The notes beneath the pieces are model-generated. The model did not search any database, was not told the origin of the DNA, and was given only the letters and a program-made list of their open reading frames with translations. Shown one piece after another: positions 1 through 5,932 of a stretch of 6,210 nt of DNA (the stretch's first letter is position 1; every line of letters begins with the position of its first letter). The stretch is from Desulfobacteraceae bacterium (lineage in GTDB: Bacteria; Desulfobacterota; Desulfobacteria; Desulfobacterales; Desulfosalsimonadaceae), in contig JAGXHH010000210.1 in NCBI GenBank assembly GCA_024636355.1, positions 1-6,210 on the forward strand, given 5' to 3'. The position numbers and the translations under genes were made by a program.

Positions 1-946
1 ATCCCTGGTCCTGCAGGACGTAGGCCTTAAGCTTGTTGACCAGGCCGATGCCGCGGCCCTCCTGGCGGACATAGAGCAGAACGCCGCTGCCTTCATCGTC
101 GAGCATCTTCATGGTATTGTGCAGCTGCTCCCCGCAGTCGCAGCGCAACGAACCGAAGATGTCGCCGGTCAGGCATTCGGAATGCACCCGAACCAGGGTC
201 GGGGTATTCGGATCAATTTCGCCTTTGACCAGTGCGATATGCTGGAAATCGTCCACGTCGTTTTCATAGACGATGACCTTAAACAGGCCGGCCATGCCGG
301 TCGGGATCGTGGTCTCGACCACTTTGCGGACAAACGATTCATGGCGCATCCGGTACTCGATCAAGTCAGCAACGGTGCAGATCCCGATGCCGTGTTCTTC
401 GCTGAATTCTTCAAGCGCGGGCATCCTGGCCATGGTGCCGTCATCGTCCATGATTTCGCAAATGACCCCAGCCGGCTTTAACCCGGCCAGCCGGGCCAGA
501 TCGACCGATCCTTCGGTCTGGCCGGTGCGGACGATGACGCCGCCGCGCCGGGCCCGCAGGGGAAATACATGACCGGGCCGGACCAGGTCTTTGGCCCCGG
601 CGCCATCGGCAATGGCGGTCAGGATGGTCGTGGCGCGATCGGCTGCTGAAATCCCGGTGGTCACACCGTGTTTGGCCTCAATCGATACAGTGAAGCCGGT
701 TTCAAAAGGCGAGGTGTTGTGCCGGACCATCATCGGCAGTTCCAGCTGCTCGACCCGGTCCGGGGTAAGCGTCAGGCAGATCAGCCCGCGGCCGTATTTT
801 GCCATGAAGTTAATTGCTTCCGGGGTGACGGCTTCCGCCGCCATGGTGAGGTCGCCTTCATTTTCCCGGTCCTCGTCATCGACGAGAACCACCATCTTGC
901 CCGCGCGGATATCTTCGATGGCTTGTTCGATCGTTAAATGTCCCAT
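1..946 (-). CDS. ribBA: Bifunctional DHBP synthase / GTP cyclohydrolase II, 3' end cut by window edge
   Basis: Two-domain cytosolic riboflavin enzyme. The N-terminal RibB domain makes 3,4-dihydroxy-2-butanone 4-phosphate from ribulose 5-phosphate. The C-terminal RibA domain opens GTP to the diaminopyrimidine precursor. I see 315 residues with no stop before position 1. RibB (about 1-200) shows DDEDRENEGDL at 23-33, with metal-ligand Glu28, and RPGHVFPL at 123-130. The usual GHTEA is GQTEG, with Gln143 where the second metal ligand His is normally found. RibA shows the zinc cysteines of HSECLTGD..SLRCDCG (Cys258, Cys269, Cys271), RQEGRGIGL, and Tyr309 of KLKAY. The later Asp/Arg/Lys catalytic residues would lie outside the window. 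RbiBA proteins are usually about 400 residues, so roughly 85 are missing. Start: an in-frame ATG at 955 lies only 2 nt from GGAG (958-961), while the ATG at 946 lies 11 nt away and aligns better with family N-termini. I prefer 946. It follows ribE after about 90 nt. Confidence 0.95.
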   Translation of the reverse strand, partial: MGHLTIEQAIEDIRAGKMVVLVDDEDRENEGDLTMAAEAVTPEAINFMAKYGRGLICLTLTPDRVEQLELPMMVRHNTSPFETGFTVSIEAKHGVTTGISAADRATTILTAIADGAGAKDLVRPGHVFPLRARRGGVIVRTGQTEGSVDLARLAGLKPAGVICEIMDDDGTMARMPALEEFSEEHGIGICTVADLIEYRMRHESFVRKVVETTIPTGMAGLFKVIVYENDVDDFQHIALVKGEIDPNTPTLVRVHSECLTGDIFGSLRCDCGEQLHNTMKMLDDEGSGVLLYVRQEGRGIGLVNKLKAYVLQDQG

Positions 947-989
947 AGTAGTCATGTCTCCAGAAATATGAAATGATCGGCCGCCTTCG

Positions 990-1007
990 GAGATGAGGGC
1001 TCATCCC
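990..1007 (-). other. Small inverted repeat in ribE-ribBA gap
   Basis: The gap between the ribE stop and the ribBA start contains GATGAG-CC-CTCATC (992-1005), which extends by one G-U and one G-C pair on the transcript. No U-run follows, so it does not look like a terminator. It lies about 40 nt before the ribBA start and could affect translation, or be chance. The rest of the gap shows only the GGAG ribosome binding site. Confidence 0.3.
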
Positions 1008-1040
1008 GGACGATGCCGATGAATTTTGCAGAAAGTTTGT

Positions 1041-1703
1041 TTACAGAAAACCGGTTTTGGCAAGAAAATCCATATCAATGGAGCTCTCATCCACTTTGCC
1101 TCTGCCCGGAGGTGTCTCGCCCCGGACGAATTTTTCCACGTACTTTCCGATCATGTCGGTTTCAAGATTTACCGGGTCTCCCGGATTCCTGAAGCCGAGG
1201 GTCGTTATTTTGGCGGTATGCGGAATGACGGTCACCTCAAAGCCTTCCCTGTCGCAGGCGTTGATGGTGAGGCTGATGCCGTCGACCGCAATCGATCCCT
1301 TTTCGATCAAATAGCGGGTGATCGTCTCCGGTGCCGAAACGCCGATAACCAGTATGCGTCCAAGGTCTTTGATGGTATTGATCCGCCCGGTGCCGTCGAT
1401 ATGACCGGAAACCAGGTGACCGTCGAGGCGCCCGGAAAGCATCATGGCCCTTTCTAAATTGACCCGGCTGCCCGGGTTTGTATCGCCAAGTGTCGACCGT
1501 GTCAAGGTTTCAGGCGATACATCGACGGTAAACCGATTGCCCGAAATCTCTACGGCCGTCAGGCACGCCCCGTTGACGGCGATACTGTCGCCGATTTTTG
1601 TTCCGGTCAGCGCAATATCCGAACGGATTTCCAGTCGGCTTCCCGCCCCGCCCGGCCGGATGCCGGTGATGGTGCCCAGTGTTTCAATGATGCCGGTAAA
1701 CAT
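1041..1703 (-). CDS. ribE: Riboflavin synthase, alpha chain
   Basis: Catalyses the last step of riboflavin synthesis: dismutation of two 6,7-dimethyl-8-ribityllumazine molecules to riboflavin and the pyrimidinedione. The 220 residues match the family length and its two tandem lumazine-binding barrels. The first barrel starts MFTGIIETLG and contains GDSIAVNGACLTA (38-50) and SGRLDGHLVSGHIDG (90-104). The second repeats the pattern with GSIAVDGISLTI (136-147) and ends with NLETDMIGKYVEKFV (179-193), followed by a polar tail. The conserved N-terminus is intact, so the start at 1703 is well supported, although the ribosome binding site is weak (GAAG upstream). It lies between ribD and ribBA, as expected for a rib cluster. 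The gene is called ribC in E. coli and ribE in many others. The 129-nt gap before it carries the heptad repeat array. Confidence 0.96.
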   Translation of the reverse strand: MFTGIIETLGTITGIRPGGAGSRLEIRSDIALTGTKIGDSIAVNGACLTAVEISGNRFTVDVSPETLTRSTLGDTNPGSRVNLERAMMLSGRLDGHLVSGHIDGTGRINTIKDLGRILVIGVSAPETITRYLIEKGSIAVDGISLTINACDREGFEVTVIPHTAKITTLGFRNPGDPVNLETDMIGKYVEKFVRGETPPGRGKVDESSIDMDFLAKTGFL

Positions 1704-1765
1704 GATATTTCTTCAGCCCTTGAACTTCCGTTTTGTCATGATCTGCATGTATTGTATCGTTCAGG

Positions 1766-1866
1766 TTTAACCCTGACCTTGAACCTCGACCCTGGGTTTT
1801 AACCTTGACCTTGAACCTCGTCCTTTGGGCTTTTAACCCTGAACCTTGAACCCTGAACCTTGAACC
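1766..1866 (-). repeat. Degenerate heptanucleotide repeat array spanning ribD end and ribD-ribE gap
   Basis: On the coding strand the unit is GGTTCAA / GGTTCAG / GGTTAAA. Block 1832-1866 is five heptads in perfect phase, alternating GGTTCAA and GGTTCAG and ending in GGTTAAA. Blocks 1798-1817 and 1766-1785 are 20-nt copies (heptad, 6-mer, heptad) that differ from each other at one base. The 12-nt and 14-nt spacers between blocks also resemble each other, so there is a higher-order period of about 32-34 nt. The array contains the last RibD codons and its stop. It reads through other frames as RFKVQG-like peptides, which are not genes. I recall similar FKVQGS-type tails on predicted proteins of Desulfobacterota, but I cannot check that here. 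It shows no terminator-like structure. Confidence 0.9.
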
Positions 1867-2972
1867 TGTCTTTTCCCCACATCCCCTTCGATCAGGATGT
1901 CGTCGCCGAGGCGATGAATTTCCATATTGTCGATCCGGATGGCATCGGCCATTTTCTCCGGCCCCGGTCCGCTGCACATGGAAATGCCTTCGCCGCCTAA
2001 AATTTTCGGGGCAAAAAAGAAACAGATCCGATCGACAAGACCGGCATTGAGCATGGCGGCGGCTACCTGTCCCCCGCCTTCGACCAGCAGGCTGGTGATG
2101 TCCATGGCGCCGAGCCGGTCCATGAGCAGGGCCAGATCAATACGGCCGTCCCTTACGGGCGTTTCGATGATCCGCACACCTTGGGCAGACAGCCGTTGCC
2201 GGCGGTCGTCGTCTGCATAATTGCCGGTAATAATGAGAGTATCAGAAGCCGCCCCCCCCTGCAAGACTTTCGAATTTTCGGGGATCGTCAGCCGGGTGTC
2301 AAGGACGATGCGGATCGGGTCGATCCCCCGGGTATGCTCCAGACGGGTGGTCAGGCTCGGATCGTCGGCCTTGATCGTGTTGACCCCGACCATGACGCCG
2401 TCGACCTCATGGCGCAGTTCGTGGCCACGGGTTCGGGCAGCCGCGCCAGTGACCCATTTGGAGTCGCCGGTGCGCGTTGCGATCCGGCCGTCCAGGGTCG
2501 CTGCAGATTTTAAGATCACATACGGGCGGCCGGTCTGAGCGTGCTTGATAAAAAAGCGGTTGAGCTGCCGGGCATCGGCTTCGCAGATTCCGGTCGTCAC
2601 ATCGATCCCGTTTGCCAGAAGAAACGTATTGCCGCCGCCGGTTACCCGGGGATTCGGATCGGTCATGGCCACCACGACACGGGAAATGCCCGCGGCCAGG
2701 ATGGCTTCGGTGCAGGGCGGGGTCCGCCCGTGGTGATGGCACGGCTCCAGTGTGACGTAAAGTGTGGCCCCCTGCGACAGGTTGCCAGCATCGGCGATGG
2801 CGTTAACTTCGGCGTGGGGGCCGCCCGCGAACTCATGCCACCCTTTTCCGACCACCTCGCCGTCCCGGACGATGACGGCCCCGACCATCGGGTTAGGCGA
2901 AGTAAATCCGCGTCCGTTTGCCGCCAGGCCAAGGGCCATCTGCATGTAATGAGTATCGGTGTCCTGCATCAT
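1833..2972 (-). CDS. ribD: Bifunctional diaminohydroxyphosphoribosylaminopyrimidine deaminase / uracil reductase
   Basis: Performs the second and third steps of the GTP branch of riboflavin synthesis: deamination of the pyrimidine, then NADPH-dependent reduction of the ribosyl chain to ribityl. The N-terminal zinc deaminase (about 1-145) shows SPNPMVGAVIV (25-35), HAEVNAI (53-59) and the PCHHHGRTPPC ligand loop (Cys78, Cys87). The C-terminal reductase (about 150-365) shows KSAATLDGRIAT (155-166), the GVNTIKADDPSLTTR segment (196-210) and VEGGGQVAAAML (297-308). The normal fold should end near ILIEGDVG (359-366). The final stretch QVQGSGFKVQG (369-379) is encoded by the heptad repeat array and its stop lies in a repeat unit, so the tail is probably not functional. 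Two adjacent ATGs (2972 and 2969) could each start the protein, and the ribosome binding site (GGA) is weak. A 135-nt gap with hairpins separates it from nrdR. Confidence 0.96.
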   Translation of the reverse strand: MMQDTDTHYMQMALGLAANGRGFTSPNPMVGAVIVRDGEVVGKGWHEFAGGPHAEVNAIADAGNLSQGATLYVTLEPCHHHGRTPPCTEAILAAGISRVVVAMTDPNPRVTGGGNTFLLANGIDVTTGICEADARQLNRFFIKHAQTGRPYVILKSAATLDGRIATRTGDSKWVTGAAARTRGHELRHEVDGVMVGVNTIKADDPSLTTRLEHTRGIDPIRIVLDTRLTIPENSKVLQGGAASDTLIITGNYADDDRRQRLSAQGVRIIETPVRDGRIDLALLMDRLGAMDITSLLVEGGGQVAAAMLNAGLVDRICFFFAPKILGGEGISMCSGPGPEKMADAIRIDNMEIHRLGDDILIEGDVGKRQVQGSGFKVQG

Positions 2973-2993
2973 TTCCGTTTTAACGAATCTGCA

Positions 2994-3023
2994 AATTTAC
3001 AGAGCGGTTTTGTTTTCAAACAA
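2994..3023 (-). promoter_or_regulatory. Weak candidate promoter before ribD
   Basis: Reading toward ribD, TTGTTT (3018-3023) and TAAATT (2994-2999) are separated by 18 nt and resemble -35 and -10 elements (3 and 4 matches to consensus). The -35 lies within a small palindrome, TTGTTT-TC-AAACAA (3010-3023), which could be an operator or part of the hairpin tail. The region is AT-rich compared with the flanking genes. No FMN riboswitch (RFN) sequence is seen. This is suggestive only. Confidence 0.25.
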
Positions 3024-3024
3024 C

Positions 3025-3057
3025 AATGGTTCCGTGAAAGCGTTTCACGAAACCATT
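3025..3057 (-). terminator. Terminator-like hairpin between nrdR and ribD
   Basis: Arms 3025-3039 and 3043-3057 form a 15-bp stem with one G-U wobble and a 3-nt loop (CGC) on the minus-strand transcript. The stem is followed by AUUGUUGUUU, an interrupted U tract that would make a weak rho-independent terminator or attenuator. In the plus direction no U tract follows. It would separate the acpP-to-nrdR genes from the rib genes, at least partly. An alternative is a transcript-stabilising or processing hairpin. Confidence 0.45.
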
Positions 3058-3075
3058 CCTACAGTAAGCATCCGA

Positions 3076-3096
3076 TGCCGGCATTCAATGCCGGCA
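3076..3096. repeat. Perfect 10-bp inverted repeat just after nrdR
   Basis: TGCCGGCATT (3076-3085) and AATGCCGGCA (3087-3096) are exact reverse complements around one central base. Each arm is itself nearly palindromic, so the stretch is also a direct repeat of ATGCCGGCA. It begins 12 nt past the nrdR stop and 18 nt before the larger hairpin at 3025-3057. Either folded RNA or a symmetric protein-binding site is possible. There is no U-run on either side. Confidence 0.6.
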
Positions 3097-3107
3097 AGAG
3101 ACGACCG

Positions 3108-3563
3108 CTATCGCTGGTCCAGCAGGGTTTTGAGTTCGGTGACGAAATCATTTACGTCCTTGAAATCCCGGTAGACCGAGGCAAACCGCACGTAGGCGAC
3201 CTTGTCGAGATCGTGGAGCTTGGCCATGATCTTTTCGCCGATGATGCGGGAGGGGATTTCTTTTTCTTCGGATTCGCGAAGGTCGCGTTCGAGTTCCTCG
3301 ATGAACGCTTCGATCTGGTTCATGCTGATTTCACGCTTTTCACAGGCCCGGCTGATTCCCGAGCGGACCTTGTCGCGGCTGAATACCTCACGGCGCCGGT
3401 CCTTTTTAATGATCATCAGCGGGATGTCCTCGATGTACTCGTAGGTGGTAAATCTCCTGCCGCAGGAAATGCATTCCCGTCGCCGCCGTATGGCATTGCC
3501 TTCCTTGCTCAGCCGGGAATCGATCACTTTGTTATCGTTTTCCGCACAAAATGGACATTTCAT
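3108..3563 (-). CDS. nrdR: Transcriptional repressor NrdR
   Basis: Nucleotide-sensing repressor that binds NrdR boxes ahead of ribonucleotide reductase operons when dATP is bound. The 151 residues are the usual length. The N-terminal zinc ribbon is complete (Cys3, Cys6, Cys31, Cys34, in MKCPFC and CISCGRRFTTYE) with the basic stretch RRRRE (26-30). An ATP-cone follows at about 46-136, with IIKKDRRREVFSRDK and the conserved VAYVRFASVYRDF near the end. The start codon overlaps the stop of the upstream dCMP deaminase in ATGA (3560-3563), which indicates translational coupling. This fits a role in dNTP balance. No NrdR box is visible in the window, so its reductase target should lie elsewhere. 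Two hairpins follow the gene. Confidence 0.97.
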   Translation of the reverse strand: MKCPFCAENDNKVIDSRLSKEGNAIRRRRECISCGRRFTTYEYIEDIPLMIIKKDRRREVFSRDKVRSGISRACEKREISMNQIEAFIEELERDLRESEEKEIPSRIIGEKIMAKLHDLDKVAYVRFASVYRDFKDVNDFVTELKTLLDQR

Positions 3564-4069
3564 GGATTGGCGCCTTCGGGTTCCTGGTGAAAGAGCTGTC
3601 GGGGTAAAATGCCGGCTTCATCAAGAAGGGATTGGGCCAGTTCGTCGGCATACCCCTCTTCATAAAAGATTTCATGAATGCCGGCATTGATGAGCATTTT
3701 AGTGCAGATGGAACACGGCAGGTTCGTGCAGTAAAGCGTGCCGCCCTGAATGCTGACCCCATGGTAAGCGGCCTGGATGATGGCGTTTTGTTCGGCATGG
3801 ATGCCGCGGCACAATTCATGACGCTGGCCGGAGGCGACGTTAAGTTTTTCTCGCAGACAGCCGACTTCCCGGCAATGCGCAATGCCGGCCGGCGCCCCGT
3901 TGTAGCCGGTCGCCAGGATGCGGCGGTTTTTGACAATGATCGCCCCCACGGCCCGCCGGAGGCAGGTGGAACGCTTGGCCACCAGCGTGGTGATATCCAT
4001 AAAATAGGTATCCCACGAAGGGCGGGTATCCGGTGCCGGCATTGTTGCGTCTTCACATGTCTGGGTCAT
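3560..4069 (-). CDS. dCMP deaminase family protein (ComEB-like)
   Basis: Zinc-dependent cytidylate deaminase, expected to convert dCMP to dUMP, the substrate of thymidylate synthase. The 169 residues show PSWDTYFMDI (17-26), the STCLRRAVGAIIV segment (34-46), ATGYNGAP (53-60), and the catalytic zinc site HAEQNAI (His91, Glu93) with PCSIC (Cys119, Cys122). AHCREVGC (64-71) adds the cysteines typical of the dCMP deaminase subgroup, in which a second zinc is known for some members. Start: ATG at 4069 is used here. An internal ATG at 4042 (MPAPDTRPSWD) is closer to the usual family N-terminus, and neither has a strong ribosome binding site. It sits 45 nt after glyA, which makes the methylene-folate that thymidylate synthase consumes, and overlaps nrdR by 4 nt. 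Some family members are annotated as competence protein ComEB, but the deaminase role is more likely. Confidence 0.92.
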   Translation of the reverse strand: MTQTCEDATMPAPDTRPSWDTYFMDITTLVAKRSTCLRRAVGAIIVKNRRILATGYNGAPAGIAHCREVGCLREKLNVASGQRHELCRGIHAEQNAIIQAAYHGVSIQGGTLYCTNLPCSICTKMLINAGIHEIFYEEGYADELAQSLLDEAGILPRQLFHQEPEGANP

Positions 4070-4114
4070 CTGACCGCCATTGGTCCAAATTTGCCGGTGT
4101 GCCCGGCGTTCGTA

Positions 4115-5398
4115 TCAATCGTCTTCCATAAATAGCGGAAATCGTGCGCAGAGTTCCGTCACCTGCCGGCGAACAGCGGCTATGGCGTCCGCATCGTTCG
4201 GGTTTTTCAGAATTTTCACCATGAATCCGCCGATCTGCTCCATATCGCTTTGCGTCATGCCCCGCGTGGTGACCGCCGGGGTGCCGATCCGGATGCCGCT
4301 GGTGACAAACGGGCTTTCGGTATCAAAGGGAACCGTGTTTTTGTTGACCGTCATGCCGGCATCTTCCAGTGCTTTTTCGGCAAGCTTTCCGGTCAGCCCC
4401 AGGTTTCTCAAATCGGCCAGCATCATGTGGTTGTCTGTGCCGCCGGAGATGAGATCGATGCCGTTTTTCATAAGAAATGCCGCAAGCGTCTGCGCATTGC
4501 CGACGACCCGGTCCTGGTATTTCTTGAAGCTGTCTGATTTGGCCAGCTTGAAGGCGACGGCCTTGGCGGCGATCACGTGCATCAGGGGACCCCCCTGGAT
4601 GCCCGGAAAGATTTGACTGTTGAGCTTTTTTGAAAAATCGGTTTTCGCCAGGATCAGGCCGCCCCGTGGGCCGCGCAGGGTCTTGTGGGTCGTTGACGTG
4701 ACCACGTCGGCATGGGGCACCGGCGACGGGTGCTTGCCTGTGGCTACAAGGCCGGCAATGTGGGCCATATCGACCATGAGATACGCGTTGACGGATCGGG
4801 CGATCGTTGCGAATGCTTCAAAATCGATGAACCGGGGATAGGCGCTGGCACCGGCGATGATCAGTTTCGGCCGATGGGTCCGGGCCAGTTTTTCCACCTG
4901 TTCATAATCGATGGTGCCGGTTTCTTTGCCGACGCCGTAATGAATGAAATTGAAAAACCGGCCGGAAAAACTCGCGGCCGCGCCATGGGTCAGGTGCCCG
5001 CCGTGCGACAGGTCCATGCCGATGATCGTATCGCCGGGCTGGAGCAGGGCGAAGAGTACGGCCATGTTCGCCTGGGAACCGGAATGCGGCTGCACGTTGA
5101 CATATTCGGCGCCGAACAGGTCTTTTGCCCGCTGGATCGCTTTTTTCTCCGCGATATCGACATATTCGCAACCGCCATAATAACGCTTGTCCGGGTAGCC
5201 TTCCGCGTACTTGTTGGTCATGATGCTGGCCTGGGCGGCCATAACCGAGGGGCTGACGATATTTTCCGAAGCGATCAGCTCCAGGGTCGTCAGTTGTCGG
5301 TTGTATTCCCGGGCGATGGCATCGGCGATTTCCGGGTCCACTTTTTCCACAAGTTTCAGATCGAGTACAAGATCCTCGGCTTTTCTATTCATAAACAT
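4115..5398 (-). CDS. glyA: Serine hydroxymethyltransferase
   Basis: PLP enzyme interconverting serine plus tetrahydrofolate with glycine plus 5,10-methylene-tetrahydrofolate, the main one-carbon source for purines, thymidylate and methionine. The 427 residues are of normal length for the bacterial family. Visible motifs are LTTLELIASENIVS (36-49), YAEGYPDKRYYGGCEYVD (64-81), VQPHSGSQANMAV (102-114), MDLSHGGHLTHG (128-139), VDMAHIAGLVA (209-219, with the PLP-contacting Asp210 and His213) and STTHKTLRGPRGG (235-247), where Lys239 is the PLP Schiff-base lysine. The C-terminal domain has SGIRIGTPAVTTRGM (367-381). Start: ATG at 5398 or an in-frame ATG at 5392; no clear ribosome binding site precedes either. 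It lies 54 nt after rpiB, and that gap shows nothing else. Confidence 0.98.
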   Translation of the reverse strand: MFMNRKAEDLVLDLKLVEKVDPEIADAIAREYNRQLTTLELIASENIVSPSVMAAQASIMTNKYAEGYPDKRYYGGCEYVDIAEKKAIQRAKDLFGAEYVNVQPHSGSQANMAVLFALLQPGDTIIGMDLSHGGHLTHGAAASFSGRFFNFIHYGVGKETGTIDYEQVEKLARTHRPKLIIAGASAYPRFIDFEAFATIARSVNAYLMVDMAHIAGLVATGKHPSPVPHADVVTSTTHKTLRGPRGGLILAKTDFSKKLNSQIFPGIQGGPLMHVIAAKAVAFKLAKSDSFKKYQDRVVGNAQTLAAFLMKNGIDLISGGTDNHMMLADLRNLGLTGKLAEKALEDAGMTVNKNTVPFDTESPFVTSGIRIGTPAVTTRGMTQSDMEQIGGFMVKILKNPNDADAIAAVRRQVTELCARFPLFMEDD

Positions 5399-5452
5399 CC
5401 ATTTAGTTTTTTAATCGGGTTTCAGGCAAAATCTGTACGGCCATGCAGGAAC

Positions 5453-5896
5453 TTACATTTCACAGAATTTGTCCAGTCGGTTCTGGTGGCGGCCGCACTC
5501 AAACGGCGTGTCGAGCCATGCCCGGACGATTTCTTTGGCCAGTTCCGTGCCGATGACCCGGCCGCCCATCACCAGAACGTTGGCGTCATTGTGCCGGCGG
5601 CACATAATGGCTGAAAACAGGTCGTTGCACAGAGCGGCACGGATCTCGGGGTAACGGTTGGCGACCATCGACATGCCGATGCCGGTACCGCAGATCAGTA
5701 TCCCGCGATCGTACCGGCCATCAACGATCTGCCGGGCCAGCCGGTTTCCATAATCCGGATAGTCGACCGACGTCTCGCTGTCGGTGCCGACGTCTTCGAT
5801 AGCGTGTCCAAGGGCTGTCAGGTATTCTTTTATAACTTCCTTCATCTGGTATCCGGCATGATCGCAGCCGATGAGAAGGGCTTTGGCGGTATTCAT
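5453..5896 (-). CDS. rpiB: Ribose 5-phosphate isomerase B
   Basis: Interconverts ribose 5-phosphate and ribulose 5-phosphate in the pentose phosphate pathway. Ribulose 5-phosphate is also the substrate of the RibB domain encoded at the far end of this cluster. The 147 residues match the RpiB/LacAB family. Seen are IGCDHAGYQMK (9-19), DYPDYG (45-50), the active-site loop ILICGTGIGMSMVAN (66-80) with catalytic Cys69, and CRRHNDANVLVMGGRVIG (99-116) with His102. The catalytic Cys points to an RpiB-type ribose/allose phosphate isomerase rather than a LacAB subunit. The start at 5896 is the only one that keeps the first beta strand, and its ribosome binding site is weak. It lies 36 nt after acpP, in the place where fabF is often found. 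Confidence 0.97.
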   Translation of the reverse strand: MNTAKALLIGCDHAGYQMKEVIKEYLTALGHAIEDVGTDSETSVDYPDYGNRLARQIVDGRYDRGILICGTGIGMSMVANRYPEIRAALCNDLFSAIMCRRHNDANVLVMGGRVIGTELAKEIVRAWLDTPFECGRHQNRLDKFCEM

Positions 5897-5910
5897 GATA
5901 AGCTCGTTTT

Positions 5911-5922
5911 CCAGGCGCCTGG
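5911..5922. repeat. 12-bp perfect palindrome in acpP-rpiB gap
   Basis: CCAGGCGCCTGG occupies the centre of the 36-nt gap between the acpP stop and the rpiB start, 14 nt before the rpiB ATG. It would form only a 4-bp stem with a 4-nt loop in RNA and has no U-run, so it is not a terminator. A protein-binding site or chance are both possible. Confidence 0.5.
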
Positions 5923-5932
5923 GGCAGCGGAA

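Noticed and set aside
1766..1866. Repeat array as a CRISPR
   Set aside because: The units are 7 nt, the higher-order period is only about 33 nt, the spacers resemble each other, and no cas gene is nearby.
1684..1977. Minus-strand open frame with SRFRVQGSGLKAQRTRFKVKV-like periodic peptide
   Set aside because: It is the heptad repeat array read in another frame, overlapping the ribD end and ribE start. Its 7-residue periodicity comes from the 7-nt DNA unit.
2973..3107. Possible FMN riboswitch before ribD
   Set aside because: The conserved RFN blocks (AGGGGCGG..., CACCGGCGGT-like segments) are not present. The gap has only two simple inverted repeats.
2541..3590. Long plus-strand open frame of 349 codons
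   Set aside because: It runs antisense through ribD, the non-coding gap and nrdR, all of which are clear family members on the other strand. Its translation shows no recognisable domain.
3680..3685. Recurrent GCCGGC / ATGCCGGCAT motifs across the window as a possible genome-wide signal
   Set aside because: Most copies fall in codons such as Met-Pro-Ala or Asn-Ala-Gly in GC-rich genes. Without genome-wide counts, the recurrence cannot be told from composition.
4090..4109. GCCGG-GCACA-CCGGC hairpin between glyA and the dCMP deaminase
   Set aside because: The stem is only 5 bp and is followed by AAATTT rather than a U-run. It is expected by chance in this composition.
4712..5614. Plus-strand open frame of 300 codons
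   Set aside because: It is antisense to glyA and rpiB and crosses their intergenic gap; the sequence looks like reverse-frame translation of GC-rich codons.
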